A stretch of DNA of 64,000 nucleotides from Promethearchaeota archaeon (GTDB lineage Archaea > Asgardarchaeota > Lokiarchaeia > Sigyniarchaeales > SOKP01). The notes under the pieces are model-generated. The model had not been told where the DNA came from and ran no database searches. It saw only the letters and a program-made list of their open reading frames with translations. The stretch lies in NCBI GenBank assembly GCA_019058365.1, contig JAHPZE010000012.1, positions 13,451 through 77,450 on the forward strand, written 5' to 3'. This document shows, piece after piece, positions 1-8,255 of this stretch; position 1 is the stretch's first letter, and the number at the start of each line of letters is the position of its first letter. Made by a program: the position numbers and the translations under genes.

Positions 1-331
1 TTCTATGCAAACGATACAACAGGTAATCTTAATTATCAAGAAGTAGTGGTTAGAAAAGATATTATAGCTCCTGGTATTATCATCAACTCCCCAAATTCTA
101 ATGATTTATTTGGAAAAACTGCTCCGAATTATAATCTTACAATCATAGATAATAATTTAGATTCGATCTGGTATTCACTTGATGGAGGGAGCACGAATTC
201 AACTCCAATTGCAGCAACAGGAACTATTAATCAAATTATGTGGAGTGTACAACCTAATGGTACTATTACCATTCGATTCTATGCAAACGATACAACAGGT
301 AATCTTAATTATCAAGAAGTAGTGGTTAGAA
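1..331 (+). repeat. 55-bp exact direct repeat inside the Ig-like repeat array
   Basis: Bases 1-55 and 277-331 are identical, a period of 276 bp or 92 codons, which equals one protein repeat. The match stops at base 56/332 and may extend leftward out of the window. Nucleotide identity, compared with the diverged later repeats, points to a recent duplication or gene conversion between neighbouring Ig-like modules. Confidence 0.9.
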
Positions 332-2643
332 TAGATATAATTGCTCCTATTATTACAATTATAGAACCAAATAATTTTGATAAGTTTGGGATTACTCCTC
401 CAGATATTACTATAAATATTAATGATACTAATTTGGATAAAAGATGGTATCAATTGGATAATGGAACAGTTATTACTAATAATTACACATGGACAGGACT
501 TATCGCTCAGAGTGTATGGGATCAAATCGGCAATGGAACAGTAATAATTCGATTTTACGCAAATGACACGTTAGGTAATTTAAGAACCGCGGAAGTTATA
601 GTTTATAAAGATATATACTTCCCTTGTATAATAATCAATTCTCCCAATATTAATGATGTTTTTGATAGTACGGCACCTGGTTTTATTGTTAGTGTGAGTG
701 GAAGTGATCTGCATACAAGATGGTATTCTTTAGATGACGGATTATCAAATTATACATTTACAGGGTTAACTGGGACTATAAATCAATTGGCATGGGATGC
801 CTTAGGGGATGGTACCGTAACGGTTAAATTTTATATAAATAATACCTTAGGAGTTATAGGATTTAATGAGATAACAATCATAAAAGACACTTTAGCACCT
901 TTAATTACAATAAACCTTCCATCGAATAGTACCTATTTTGGAACAACCCCAATTATCAATATATTAGCAACTGATGCAAATCTTGATGCGATTTGGTATA
1001 AAGTGAATACAATTAATATCTTATTAGGAAATAACATAAATCAGCAACTTGATGCTTCAATTTGGAATAGTTTACCAGAAGGAGTCTTTTATGTCTACAT
1101 TTATGCAAATGATAGTGTTAGTCACTTGAGTGACCCTGTTATACTAATCTTATATAAAGACACAATTGCTCCCTCAGCGCCGATATTAATAAGTTTTCCT
1201 CAAGGAGAAGTAAGTGGTACTTTAATATTCGAATGGCAAGAAGGTATTGATCCTTCTGGGATATCAAAATATAGATTGATTATAGATAATGAAGCAGATC
1301 CTTTTGCTACATCAGGATTCATATTTGAAATTAACATAACAGGCAATTATTATGAATATACGGGCTCCCTTCAACCAGGAACTTATCATTTCTTTTTATA
1401 TCAGATTGATGGAACAGGTCATCAGAGTCCTGCTTCAAATGGTAGTTTTTCTATAAGATCGAGTTTTCAACCTTCGCAATTTCCTTTTTGGATTATCATT
1501 GTTATAATCGGAGCAGCTATAGGTGGGGTGGTTGGAATTATAGTCTATAAGAAATCAAAAAGTAAGTCAGTAAAACCTATTGAAATTCCAGAAAAAGCAA
1601 TTATACCTAAATTTAAGCCAAAAATAGTAGAAGAATTAAAACTATTGGAATATGAAGCACTTAAAAATAAAAGTCACAGCGAATTAAAAGCTAGAGAAGA
1701 AAAAATACTGGTTTACATTAAGTATTTAGAAGAAAACAATGATTATATTAAAGCATCAGAATTTATAGGAGAACTGATCATAATTGAAGAGATTCTTGCT
1801 AATCCTATTAAAGCAAAATCATATCATCAAAAACAAATAGATACTGCGGTTAGGGGCCTTGATTATTTAAAAGACCAATACGAAATGGAGTCAAAAAATG
1901 CTGCTATTTCAGGAGATTATTCAAAATCATTAGAATTATATAAAGAGAGCAAATTAATATCTGAGAATCTTAAATTGTATCTTGAACAACAAAAATCTTC
2001 TTTACCTGAAGAAGATGTTGTACTAAAAACAAAAGGACCAGCAATATTAGTGGAAGATACAGAAATCGTGTATTCTTGTATTAACGACTTATTAACAAAA
2101 TACTTTAACGAGATTGGAATTAAATATTACTACAATCCTCATTTATATGGTGATATTTCCAAAAAGATTCATGGGTTAATTCTTGCTACTGATATTATAT
2201 TATTTGAAGACCTTGATCCCTCAATTCGGGATAAAATAAAAGCCATTCAAATTATTTTCTCTGAGGATATATCCAATCAAAATATTCAGAGAATTTGCGA
2301 AGATTTTCAAAGCTCATCGATGATTTTAATGATTATTGGTATTAAATGGCCTAAAGATAGTGAAACTCAAACAATTGAAGTCCCTCAAAATAAAAAAATA
2401 AAATATCCAGAAAATATTAAAATTGTTCACTATGAGCTCTTTTCTAAATTAATAGGATTAAAAGGTGATTATGAGGTTGCCCTTAGGGAGATTTTTAATT
2501 TATATGATAAATCAGAACTAGACCTCTTACATGACTCACATAATTTTAGTACTGCAAAGATGCATGATACTGAAGAATTACTTCAAGATCTTAAAGAAAA
2601 AGGCTTGAATGAGAAAAAATTAGAAGAATATTTTAACAAGTAA
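1..2643 (+). CDS. Receptor-like membrane protein with Ig-like repeats (5' end outside window)
   Basis: The frame is open from base 1, so the gene begins upstream and its true start and N-terminus are not visible. At least four repeats of about 91 residues follow, each opening with a D-x-x-A-P-like motif and ending in an FYANDT-like strand. They resemble bacterial Ig-like/surface-layer modules. A fifth, fibronectin-III-like module comes next. One membrane helix lies at about nt 1483-1551 and is followed by a Lys-rich stop-transfer stretch. The roughly 360-residue inner part is helical (TPR- or coiled-coil-like, nt 1600-2010) and ends in an alpha/beta domain (nt 2030-2510) that I do not recognise. 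The layout suggests a cell-surface sensor or adhesin with a cytoplasmic signalling tail. The gene converges on the roadblock-GTPase gene. Topology is well supported; function is inferred. Confidence 0.8.
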   Translation, partial: FYANDTTGNLNYQEVVVRKDIIAPGIIINSPNSNDLFGKTAPNYNLTIIDNNLDSIWYSLDGGSTNSTPIAATGTINQIMWSVQPNGTITIRFYANDTTGNLNYQEVVVRIDIIAPIITIIEPNNFDKFGITPPDITININDTNLDKRWYQLDNGTVITNNYTWTGLIAQSVWDQIGNGTVIIRFYANDTLGNLRTAEVIVYKDIYFPCIIINSPNINDVFDSTAPGFIVSVSGSDLHTRWYSLDDGLSNYTFTGLTGTINQLAWDALGDGTVTVKFYINNTLGVIGFNEITIIKDTLAPLITINLPSNSTYFGTTPIINILATDANLDAIWYKVNTINILLGNNINQQLDASIWNSLPEGVFYVYIYANDSVSHLSDPVILILYKDTIAPSAPILISFPQGEVSGTLIFEWQEGIDPSGISKYRLIIDNEADPFATSGFIFEINITGNYYEYTGSLQPGTYHFFLYQIDGTGHQSPASNGSFSIRSSFQPSQFPFWIIIVIIGAAIGGVVGIIVYKKSKSKSVKPIEIPEKAIIPKFKPKIVEELKLLEYEALKNKSHSELKAREEKILVYIKYLEENNDYIKASEFIGELIIIEEILANPIKAKSYHQKQIDTAVRGLDYLKDQYEMESKNAAISGDYSKSLELYKESKLISENLKLYLEQQKSSLPEEDVVLKTKGPAILVEDTEIVYSCINDLLTKYFNEIGIKYYYNPHLYGDISKKIHGLILATDIILFEDLDPSIRDKIKAIQIIFSEDISNQNIQRICEDFQSSSMILMIIGIKWPKDSETQTIEVPQNKKIKYPENIKIVHYELFSKLIGLKGDYEVALREIFNLYDKSELDLLHDSHNFSTAKMHDTEELLQDLKEKGLNEKKLEEYFNK

Positions 2644-2680
2644 GAACAGTTAAAAAATAGAGATAAGTGTATTTAATTAT

Positions 2681-2710
2681 TAATTAATATTTTTTTTTCC
2701 TTTATTTTTA
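2681..2710. terminator. T-rich stretch between convergent genes
   Basis: An unbroken run of T (about 2691-2698) followed by more T-rich sequence lies in the 64-bp gap between the stop codons of two convergent genes. Archaeal intrinsic termination uses such oligo-T tracts. Assignment rests on position and composition only. Confidence 0.35.
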
Positions 2711-4255
2711 AAGATTCTTAATAGTACTAAACATAACATTTAATTGTTCATATAATTCTAATCGGAATTCAGAACTAAGATTAAATATAAAATAAGAAAT
2801 TTGTCTTTCTTCCAATTTTGTATATAAATCAAACTCCCCAATCATTTTTGACCAATTTACTTTTTCCTTAGTTATTATACCAATTAAGATCACTGCATTA
2901 TCTTTAAGAGTTTCAATTAGTTTTAAAATAATGTCATTCCAATGAAGATCAATAGAATCCTTTTTTTTAGCATCAAAAATAACAAAAACTCCATCAGAAT
3001 CAGAAACTTTCATAGAAATAAAGTTATAGCTTTCCAAGATTAATCCATTTGAAAATTTATAGATCTCTCTATCTTTCTTATCCTTTTTAGAAAATGGCCC
3101 TAAATCTTTTATCTCTTTTAAAAGCATTAAACCAGGATTGTTGACATGATCTTCTGATATAAATGCTATTGAAAGATCATTTTTGCTTTCGAGGATTGAA
3201 TTAATTTCCCTTAAAATCACACTTTTTAGGTTATTTTCTTCAGACTCTTTACTTAACATGATAAAATGATAAGCTACAATCCCAAAAGCTTCTTCAATAT
3301 TTTCTCCCGTTAACGCACTTGTTTCAATATATGAAATCTTTTTTTTATATTTTTCAGATAACATTTCTACTAATGTTACAGCTTCCTCGGATTCAATTTC
3401 TCTTTCTTGCTCCAGATCTTGTTTATTTCCAACAATAACCACTGATATCTCATGTTCTCTAAATTCATTCAATTCATTAAACCAATTTATTAAATTATAA
3501 TAGGAATCTTTATTTGTTAAATCAAAAACAATAAATGCAGCTTGAGCCCCTTTATAGTATACTTTTCGATATCTTTTAAAATATTGCTGAGCTCCTATAT
3601 CCCAGACAAATAAACTAATTTCATTTCCAAAAAATTCAAAATTATGAGATAATACATTCAATCCTATAGTAGTACGATAATCTGCTAAGAATCTCCCTTC
3701 TACAAACCTGCGTAAGATTGAAGTTTTACCAACTTCATGGTCTCCTATAATAATAAATTTAAATCTATACGTCCCTCCAGACTCTAGTCCAATTTGATAA
3801 GATGGACTGTCTCTTCCATAATACCCTTCAGTTTTATACTCAAAGTTAGGAATCGATAATTCAATTAAATCACCTTCTGATGCAAGTAGAATTTGAGCCA
3901 CTTTCTCCGCAAGAAAATAGGCGTATGGCGCTATTTTATCAATAGAGCCTAGATTTTCAATAACTAAACTTAACGTTATATTTTCAGTAATAGATATAAA
4001 TAAAATACGATTGTGTTCTGTATCAAAGTTTGCTGTTCCAAATTTTTTAAATGAAAATTCATTACGAAATCTCTCTATAACAGGATTAACAACAGCAGTC
4101 ATAATTGAGACTAATTCCATATCTACATCCTTTCTGCGTTCTCCTGAAATAATTAATCCGTCTTGATCAGAAACTATAATGGCTTCGGCATCCTTATTTA
4201 TCTCTAAGAAGTTCTTAAATAATTCACTGAATAATATATTTTTATTTATTGACAA
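2708..4255 (-). CDS. Roadblock/LC7 - Rab-like GTPase - pseudo-GTPase fusion
   Basis: Residues 1-125 fit a roadblock/LC7 (MglB-type) fold. Residues 163-335 are a Ras-superfamily GTPase: P-loop GDHEVGKTS (171-179), switch-I Thr (TTIG), a G3 motif WDIGAQ (218-223) in place of the usual WDTAGQ, NKQD (277-280) and ETSA (311-314). Residues 360-515 look like a second, degraded GTPase fold. DGVFVIFDAKKKD (421-433) parallels AAFIVFDLTNKD of the first domain, ITKE (461-464) stands where NKQD would be, and ISYFIFNLSSE parallels ISYIETSALTG. No P-loop is visible there. The start is a TTG with GAGG eight bases upstream; no ATG fits. Roadblock proteins usually act as GTPase platforms or GAPs, so carrying both suggests self-contained regulation. 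Domains 1-2 are firm; domain 3 is inferred. Confidence 0.9.
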   Translation of the reverse strand: MSINKNILFSELFKNFLEINKDAEAIIVSDQDGLIISGERRKDVDMELVSIMTAVVNPVIERFRNEFSFKKFGTANFDTEHNRILFISITENITLSLVIENLGSIDKIAPYAYFLAEKVAQILLASEGDLIELSIPNFEYKTEGYYGRDSPSYQIGLESGGTYRFKFIIIGDHEVGKTSILRRFVEGRFLADYRTTIGLNVLSHNFEFFGNEISLFVWDIGAQQYFKRYRKVYYKGAQAAFIVFDLTNKDSYYNLINWFNELNEFREHEISVVIVGNKQDLEQEREIESEEAVTLVEMLSEKYKKKISYIETSALTGENIEEAFGIVAYHFIMLSKESEENNLKSVILREINSILESKNDLSIAFISEDHVNNPGLMLLKEIKDLGPFSKKDKKDREIYKFSNGLILESYNFISMKVSDSDGVFVIFDAKKKDSIDLHWNDIILKLIETLKDNAVILIGIITKEKVNWSKMIGEFDLYTKLEERQISYFIFNLSSEFRLELYEQLNVMFSTIKNL

Positions 4256-4634
4256 CGTGGATGCCTCATAAGAAAAGGATTAATAATAACAAAAAAGTTA
4301 ATTTACGATTTAATTTGTTATTTGATATTAATATAATCTTATAATTATATAAATTTGATTAAGGTTTTGATTCAGAGGATTTAGAATATAGAAAGCTTTC
4401 GGACTTATCATTCAGCTTATTAATCTCAACCGCATGAGTATTCATAAGATTTGAAATTTTTTTGTGCGGGGATGTGATTCATATAAAAATGCGATTGAAA
4501 TATTGAGGAATATGCCATAAATTTATTTATCTCTAAGAAGTTCTTAAATAATTCACTGAATAATATATTTTTATTTATTTATTTTTATTTTTAATTATAA
4601 AGATTAGATTATGACTTTTGGTTATCCCTTTTTT
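4256..4634. other. Intergenic region containing a duplicated gene-start fragment
   Basis: This region of about 380 bp lies upstream of the roadblock-GTPase gene and downstream of the winged-helix gene, both on the minus strand. It holds the gene-start copy listed separately, an AT-rich tract and no credible complete gene. From the copied segment a minus-strand frame stays open for about 30 more codons beyond the copy, but it has no start codon. Confidence 0.6.
4523..4579 (-). repeat. 57-bp copy of the 5' end of the roadblock-GTPase gene
   Basis: Bases 4523-4579 match 4194-4250 exactly at an offset of 329 bp. The original covers codons 3-20 of the roadblock-GTPase gene. The copy lies upstream in the same orientation, lacks a start codon and has an in-frame TAA a few codons before it. 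It looks like the scar of a partial tandem duplication or of a replaced paralogue. Confidence 0.9.
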
Positions 4635-4907
4635 TCAGCTTTGATTTAAATCAAAATAGTCATTTACTAGGGTATAAAATCTCTTTAATACTTCTTCTCC
4701 TCGTTGTGTTGTGTGATATTTTATAATGTCACCCTCATTTAATTGTTCAATTAAACTTCGAGATAGGAGAAATTGAAGTGTTTCTTTTATTGCGCTCGTT
4801 TTTAAACGTGTTTTTCGTAATAACCAAGTTTGAGTTCTTTTGGCCCTTAGACAAAATTCCAATACTTCAGCCCAAATTTCGAATTTACTACGTCTAGAAG
4901 AACTCAT
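4635..4907 (-). CDS. Small winged-helix DNA-binding protein
   Basis: A protein of about 90 residues with the pattern of archaeal HTH_45-type winged helices. A helical start (FEIWAEVLEFC) leads to a helix-turn-helix (TQTWLLRKTRLKTSAIKETL) and a wing with IKYHTTQRGEEVL. I chose the ATG that has AGGTGAT seven bases upstream. An earlier in-frame ATG at 4949 would overlap the preceding gene and adds a Cys-rich leader not expected for the family. It sits directly downstream of the four-helix membrane protein gene and is probably co-transcribed with it. No target is evident. Confidence 0.75.
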   Translation of the reverse strand: MSSSRRSKFEIWAEVLEFCLRAKRTQTWLLRKTRLKTSAIKETLQFLLSRSLIEQLNEGDIIKYHTTQRGEEVLKRFYTLVNDYFDLNQS

Positions 4908-4929
4908 TACTATATCACCTAAACAACAA

Positions 4930-5661
4930 TTATGGGAGCTCCTCCTCATCAGAAGAAACAGAATTTTCTATAGAAAATTGTTCTACTTCTTGAGCCCATT
5001 CTTCTATTTTAGGGAATAGCTTTTCCCATTTGATGACTTGTTTTCTAATTTTAATTGAAGTCAAAAAATTCATTAACCAAAAGAATAATATTGGAAAAAA
5101 TATTATCACGATAAAGAGATTTATTAAATTGTTCGAATTTCCAGCATCCAAAAAACGAGTAACCAAAAAAAAAACGTAAAAACCTGAGAAGAAATTAAGG
5201 AATAAGAAAGTTCTTACTAATATAGTTAAAGAGGTTTTTTCTTTTGAATAACAATTAAAAAACGCATAAAAATTGGTTATATATGGGACAATTCCGTCGT
5301 AGAGAGCTGTTCCTGTTTCTTTATTCACTTTAACCTGTTTAAGAGAACGATTTCCTCTTATTATGAATAATCTATAAAAGATTATTTGTATTCCTATTTG
5401 AGTAATTAGCAAATAAAGAACCGTTATCATAATAATTGTCACTATGGTTCCAAACAAGCCATATCTCTGAGATAGTTCAGTTGTTGCTTGTCCTGTAACC
5501 AGTAAACATGTCAATAGAATAATAAACACTGATGCAAATAAAAAAAACAAGATTAAGGAAGAGAAATGAATTTTAAATAACTGATTAATTCTTTCTAATT
5601 TTGTATATAAAACTTTTTGGCTTTGAATTAATCCATTTTTTTTGTTTTCAACTTTTTCCAT
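4930..5661 (-). CDS. Four-helix membrane protein, unknown function
   Basis: A 243-residue protein with two hydrophobic segments near residues 33-60 and 70-97, two more near 145-170 and 178-200, and charged ends. The C-terminus is acidic (DEEELP). The start ATG has a good SD, AGGTGA, seven bases upstream. I do not recognise the family. Its last bases lie close to the start of the winged-helix gene, so the pair is probably one transcript; a membrane protein with a small regulator suggests a sensing or transport role, but that is inference. Confidence 0.7.
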   Translation of the reverse strand: MEKVENKKNGLIQSQKVLYTKLERINQLFKIHFSSLILFFLFASVFIILLTCLLVTGQATTELSQRYGLFGTIVTIIMITVLYLLITQIGIQIIFYRLFIIRGNRSLKQVKVNKETGTALYDGIVPYITNFYAFFNCYSKEKTSLTILVRTFLFLNFFSGFYVFFLVTRFLDAGNSNNLINLFIVIIFFPILFFWLMNFLTSIKIRKQVIKWEKLFPKIEEWAQEVEQFSIENSVSSDEEELP

Positions 5662-5843
5662 AATTTCACCTTAGAAGTTATTAAAATATACAAGGGAGCA
5701 ATGATATTTAAGTATATAAGGGCAAATAATGGCTAGGGACGTATAATCCTCACCCGAAATATCGTAAAGTTTATTTTTATATCTATATGAATTTCAGAAT
5801 TGAAGATTGAAATTAAAAATCATAAATCGAGATTGAAAATCTG

Positions 5844-6269
5844 TCAAGATTGAGAGAAATATTTAATCGTTAATTTTTTTTTACCTTGTTCAAGCCACAT
5901 TTCCAAGGCATCTTCTGGAATTTTATTAAATAAGATGATCCCATCTTGGAGTATACTGTGTAGGAAGGGATTACCTTCCATTAGCCCTTTTTTAAACTCT
6001 TCATAACTAATATTTTTTGGTTGTACTAAACCCTCACTATATTTATAAGAGATTAAAAAACGCTCTCTTAAATCGTTAAATTCTTGGTCGTAAACACATA
6101 GTACATCAATATCACTATATTGTGTATATGTTCCCTTAGCTAATGAACCGTATAACAAAATTAATTTTAGGGTTTCCTTATCAATACGATTGATAAAAGT
6201 TTTTAATTCATCTAGATGAGGATATCTCTTTAATTTTTTCTCTAACAAATCTATTGATAAATTTTGCAT
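5844..6269 (-). CDS. MNT-type nucleotidyltransferase (antitoxin candidate)
   Basis: The protein carries the minimal nucleotidyltransferase signature. GS (residues 41-42, in LLYGSLAKGTYTQ) is followed by the acidic pair in YSDIDVL (residues 53 and 55). This is typical of MntA/MenA-like proteins encoded with HEPN partners, several of which adenylylate the HEPN toxin. I chose the ATG at 6269, which gives a 62-nt overlap with the HEPN gene; an in-frame ATG at 6323 would overlap by 116 nt. Gene order (HEPN first, then MNT) and overlap match HEPN/MNT toxin-antitoxin pairs. Confidence 0.85.
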   Translation of the reverse strand: MQNLSIDLLEKKLKRYPHLDELKTFINRIDKETLKLILLYGSLAKGTYTQYSDIDVLCVYDQEFNDLRERFLISYKYSEGLVQPKNISYEEFKKGLMEGNPFLHSILQDGIILFNKIPEDALEMWLEQGKKKLTIKYFSQS

Positions 6270-6639
6270 ATTCAATACACTCTTTTGCTGTTTTTTGGTT
6301 GTAATATTCTGCGGGATAACCACTTGCGAATCCGTTTGGATAACGGGGTTGTATATAATGGCGATCTAATTCTTGGCTTTTCTCAATTAATTCGTTAAAT
6401 TCTTGTTCATCTAATTCCATTTTTTCTTCTTTTACAAGGCGTTTCCATTCTTTCAATAAATGAATTAGTCCATGTCCCCAAGAATCAATATTTAGAAATA
6501 ATAGCAATGCTTTTAAAGCTTTCTCAGCTGATTGATGTGCTTGAAAGCATGCCCACTCAAAATGTTTGTATTTTTCACTGTCGGATGCTGCTTCCATGTC
6601 TTTTTCGGCTTGTTTAAGCCAATCATTAAATCTATTCAT
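6208..6639 (-). CDS. HEPN domain protein (toxin candidate)
   Basis: This 143-residue, mostly helical protein fits the PF05168 HEPN family. It starts MNRFNDWLKQAEKDMEAA, continues WACFQAHQSAEKALKALLL, and has the LDRHYIQPRYPNG segment common in archaeal members. HEPN proteins are often ribonucleases using an R-x4-6-H motif. I cannot find that motif here, so catalysis is uncertain. The adjacent overlapping nucleotidyltransferase gene supports a toxin-antitoxin or nucleotide-transfer module. Confidence 0.85.
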   Translation of the reverse strand: MNRFNDWLKQAEKDMEAASDSEKYKHFEWACFQAHQSAEKALKALLLFLNIDSWGHGLIHLLKEWKRLVKEEKMELDEQEFNELIEKSQELDRHYIQPRYPNGFASGYPAEYYNQKTAKECIEYAKFINRFVREKIKEISSSR

Positions 6640-7010
6640 AACGGATCGCTCATCGTAAATTTAATATCTTATCATATAATAGAATCATAAATATAAATTC
6701 ATTTGCTTTCTAATCAATTTAAATTACTAAAAATATGTGTTTTTTATTAATTAAGTATGTTCCAATTAATCTTTTCAATTTTCCATTAAAATTTCCTTAA
6801 AAATTAATTGCTTTTACCTTAAAATTTGTGTGTATCTGATTTAATCAATTCATTGATGATTTTATCGAGAGAAAAATATTATAATTCATAAGGATAGATT
6901 TGTTAGTATTCTGGAAAAAATGGAGATACAAACTTTCTTTTTGGGTATATTTAAAAATACAGAGTTTTATAGATGTTGTATAAAAATGTATTTTTAAAAG
7001 TAAATCGAAT
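6640..7010. other. Intergenic region between HEPN and actin genes
   Basis: About 370 bp of very AT-rich DNA between divergent genes, expected to hold both promoters. Apart from the TATA-like element upstream of the actin gene I see no coding signal. Confidence 0.5.
6946..6959 (+). promoter_or_regulatory. TATA-like box for the actin gene
   Basis: TATATTTAAAAATA lies about 52 bases before the actin start codon. This matches an archaeal TATA box with transcription starting about 25 bases downstream and a short leader. Assignment is by consensus and position only, and the surrounding DNA is generally AT-rich. Confidence 0.4.
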
Positions 7011-8126
7011 ATGGTCAGTTATGAATCAAGACCTATTGTAATGGATAATGGAACAGCTCTATCCAAGATTGGCTTTGCTGGGGAGGATGAACCAAACATA
7101 ATAGTCCCAACATTCCCTACCAATCCAATTATAGCAAAACCAAGTATTATCCGTCCCCTCAAGGATATGAGTGAAATTAGACCAAGATCTTTAGTGCAAA
7201 AAAATTTTTCTCAAGGTAAATCTCCTTTAGAAAGAGGGATCATAACAGATTGGGATGCAATGGAGAGATTTTGGCAAATCGTTTTTTATAATCTGCTTAA
7301 AATTGACCCAACAACACACCCTTTAATTTTATCGGAAATACCATTAAACCCAACGGAAAATAAGCTTAAAATGGCACAAATTATGTTTGAAAAATTTAAA
7401 GTCCCTTCACTTCTTATTATTTTGCAACAATCTTTATCATTATATGCATCTGGTCGTACAACGGGCTGTGTTGTGGATATTGGGGAGGGAGTAACAAAAA
7501 TCGTGCCAATTTCTGAAGGCTATGTTCTCACACACGCAATTCAGCTAATGGATATTGCTGGACAAGATATTACAAGATATTTATTAAGATTATTGAGAGA
7601 AGCGGGATATCCATTAACATCAGCAACAGAGAAAAGTCAAGCTATAGATATTAAAGAAACATTTTGTTATGTTTCTTCTGATTTCAATAAGGAGACAGAG
7701 TTAATGAAGAACTCCCCAACCATGGAAAAGATATACAAAACTCCTGATGGAGAAGAAATAAAGATCAAAGGTGAACGATTTATTGCACCTGAATGTTTGT
7801 TTAAACCTGTTCTAATTGGAAAGGAAATTAACTCTCTACCTGAAAATATCATAGAAGCAATATCTTTATGTGATATGAATCTTCACAAAGATTTTTATAA
7901 TAATATAATTCTTTCTGGTGGGACTTCAAGTTTTCCTGGTATAAAAGAACGGCTGAAACATGAAATTATTAAAAGAATTCCCACATCAATAGGAGTTAAC
8001 ATAATTGCATCTCCAAAGAGAGAATTATCTACTTGGATTGGTGGATCACTTTTAGGATCTCTTCCGAGTTTCTCTGAAATAGCAATAACTAAACAACAAT
8101 ATAAAGAATCAGGTTACGAATATTAA
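7011..8126 (+). CDS. Actin-family protein (lokiactin-like)
   Basis: The 371-residue length matches eukaryotic actin (375). Hallmarks appear in order: DNGTALSKIGFAG (phosphate-1 loop, residues 12-24), LERGIITDWDAMERFW (73-88), LQQSLSLYASGRTTG (138-152), phosphate-2 DIGEG (156-160), KETFCYVSSDF, the adenosine loop GGTSSFPG near 303, and WIGGSLLGSL near 343, then a KQQYKESG tail. The Asp of the first loop and the catalytic Gln (Q139, actin Gln137) are kept. The residue equivalent to His161 is Lys (K163), and the DNase-binding-loop region differs from eukaryotic actin. A cytoskeletal filament protein is the likely role; it could be an Asgard actin-related paralogue rather than the main lokiactin. 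The gene is monocistronic. Confidence 0.95.
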   Translation: MVSYESRPIVMDNGTALSKIGFAGEDEPNIIVPTFPTNPIIAKPSIIRPLKDMSEIRPRSLVQKNFSQGKSPLERGIITDWDAMERFWQIVFYNLLKIDPTTHPLILSEIPLNPTENKLKMAQIMFEKFKVPSLLIILQQSLSLYASGRTTGCVVDIGEGVTKIVPISEGYVLTHAIQLMDIAGQDITRYLLRLLREAGYPLTSATEKSQAIDIKETFCYVSSDFNKETELMKNSPTMEKIYKTPDGEEIKIKGERFIAPECLFKPVLIGKEINSLPENIIEAISLCDMNLHKDFYNNIILSGGTSSFPGIKERLKHEIIKRIPTSIGVNIIASPKRELSTWIGGSLLGSLPSFSEIAITKQQYKESGYEY

Positions 8127-8255
8127 ATTTAATATTTTTCACAAAAATTCTATTTTAAAATTTGCTACTTTAAAGTACTAGTTGGAATAAATGAAAGAAA
8201 GCAGGTTAAGGTCAGTACTTTAATATTTCCTAGGAACAGTTCTCAATAATAACCT

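Noticed and set aside
199-525. Minus-strand 108-codon frame inside the Ig-repeat gene
   Set aside because: It is the complement of the repeat array, with Ile/Asn/Ser-rich low complexity and no SD. The plus strand is clearly coding.
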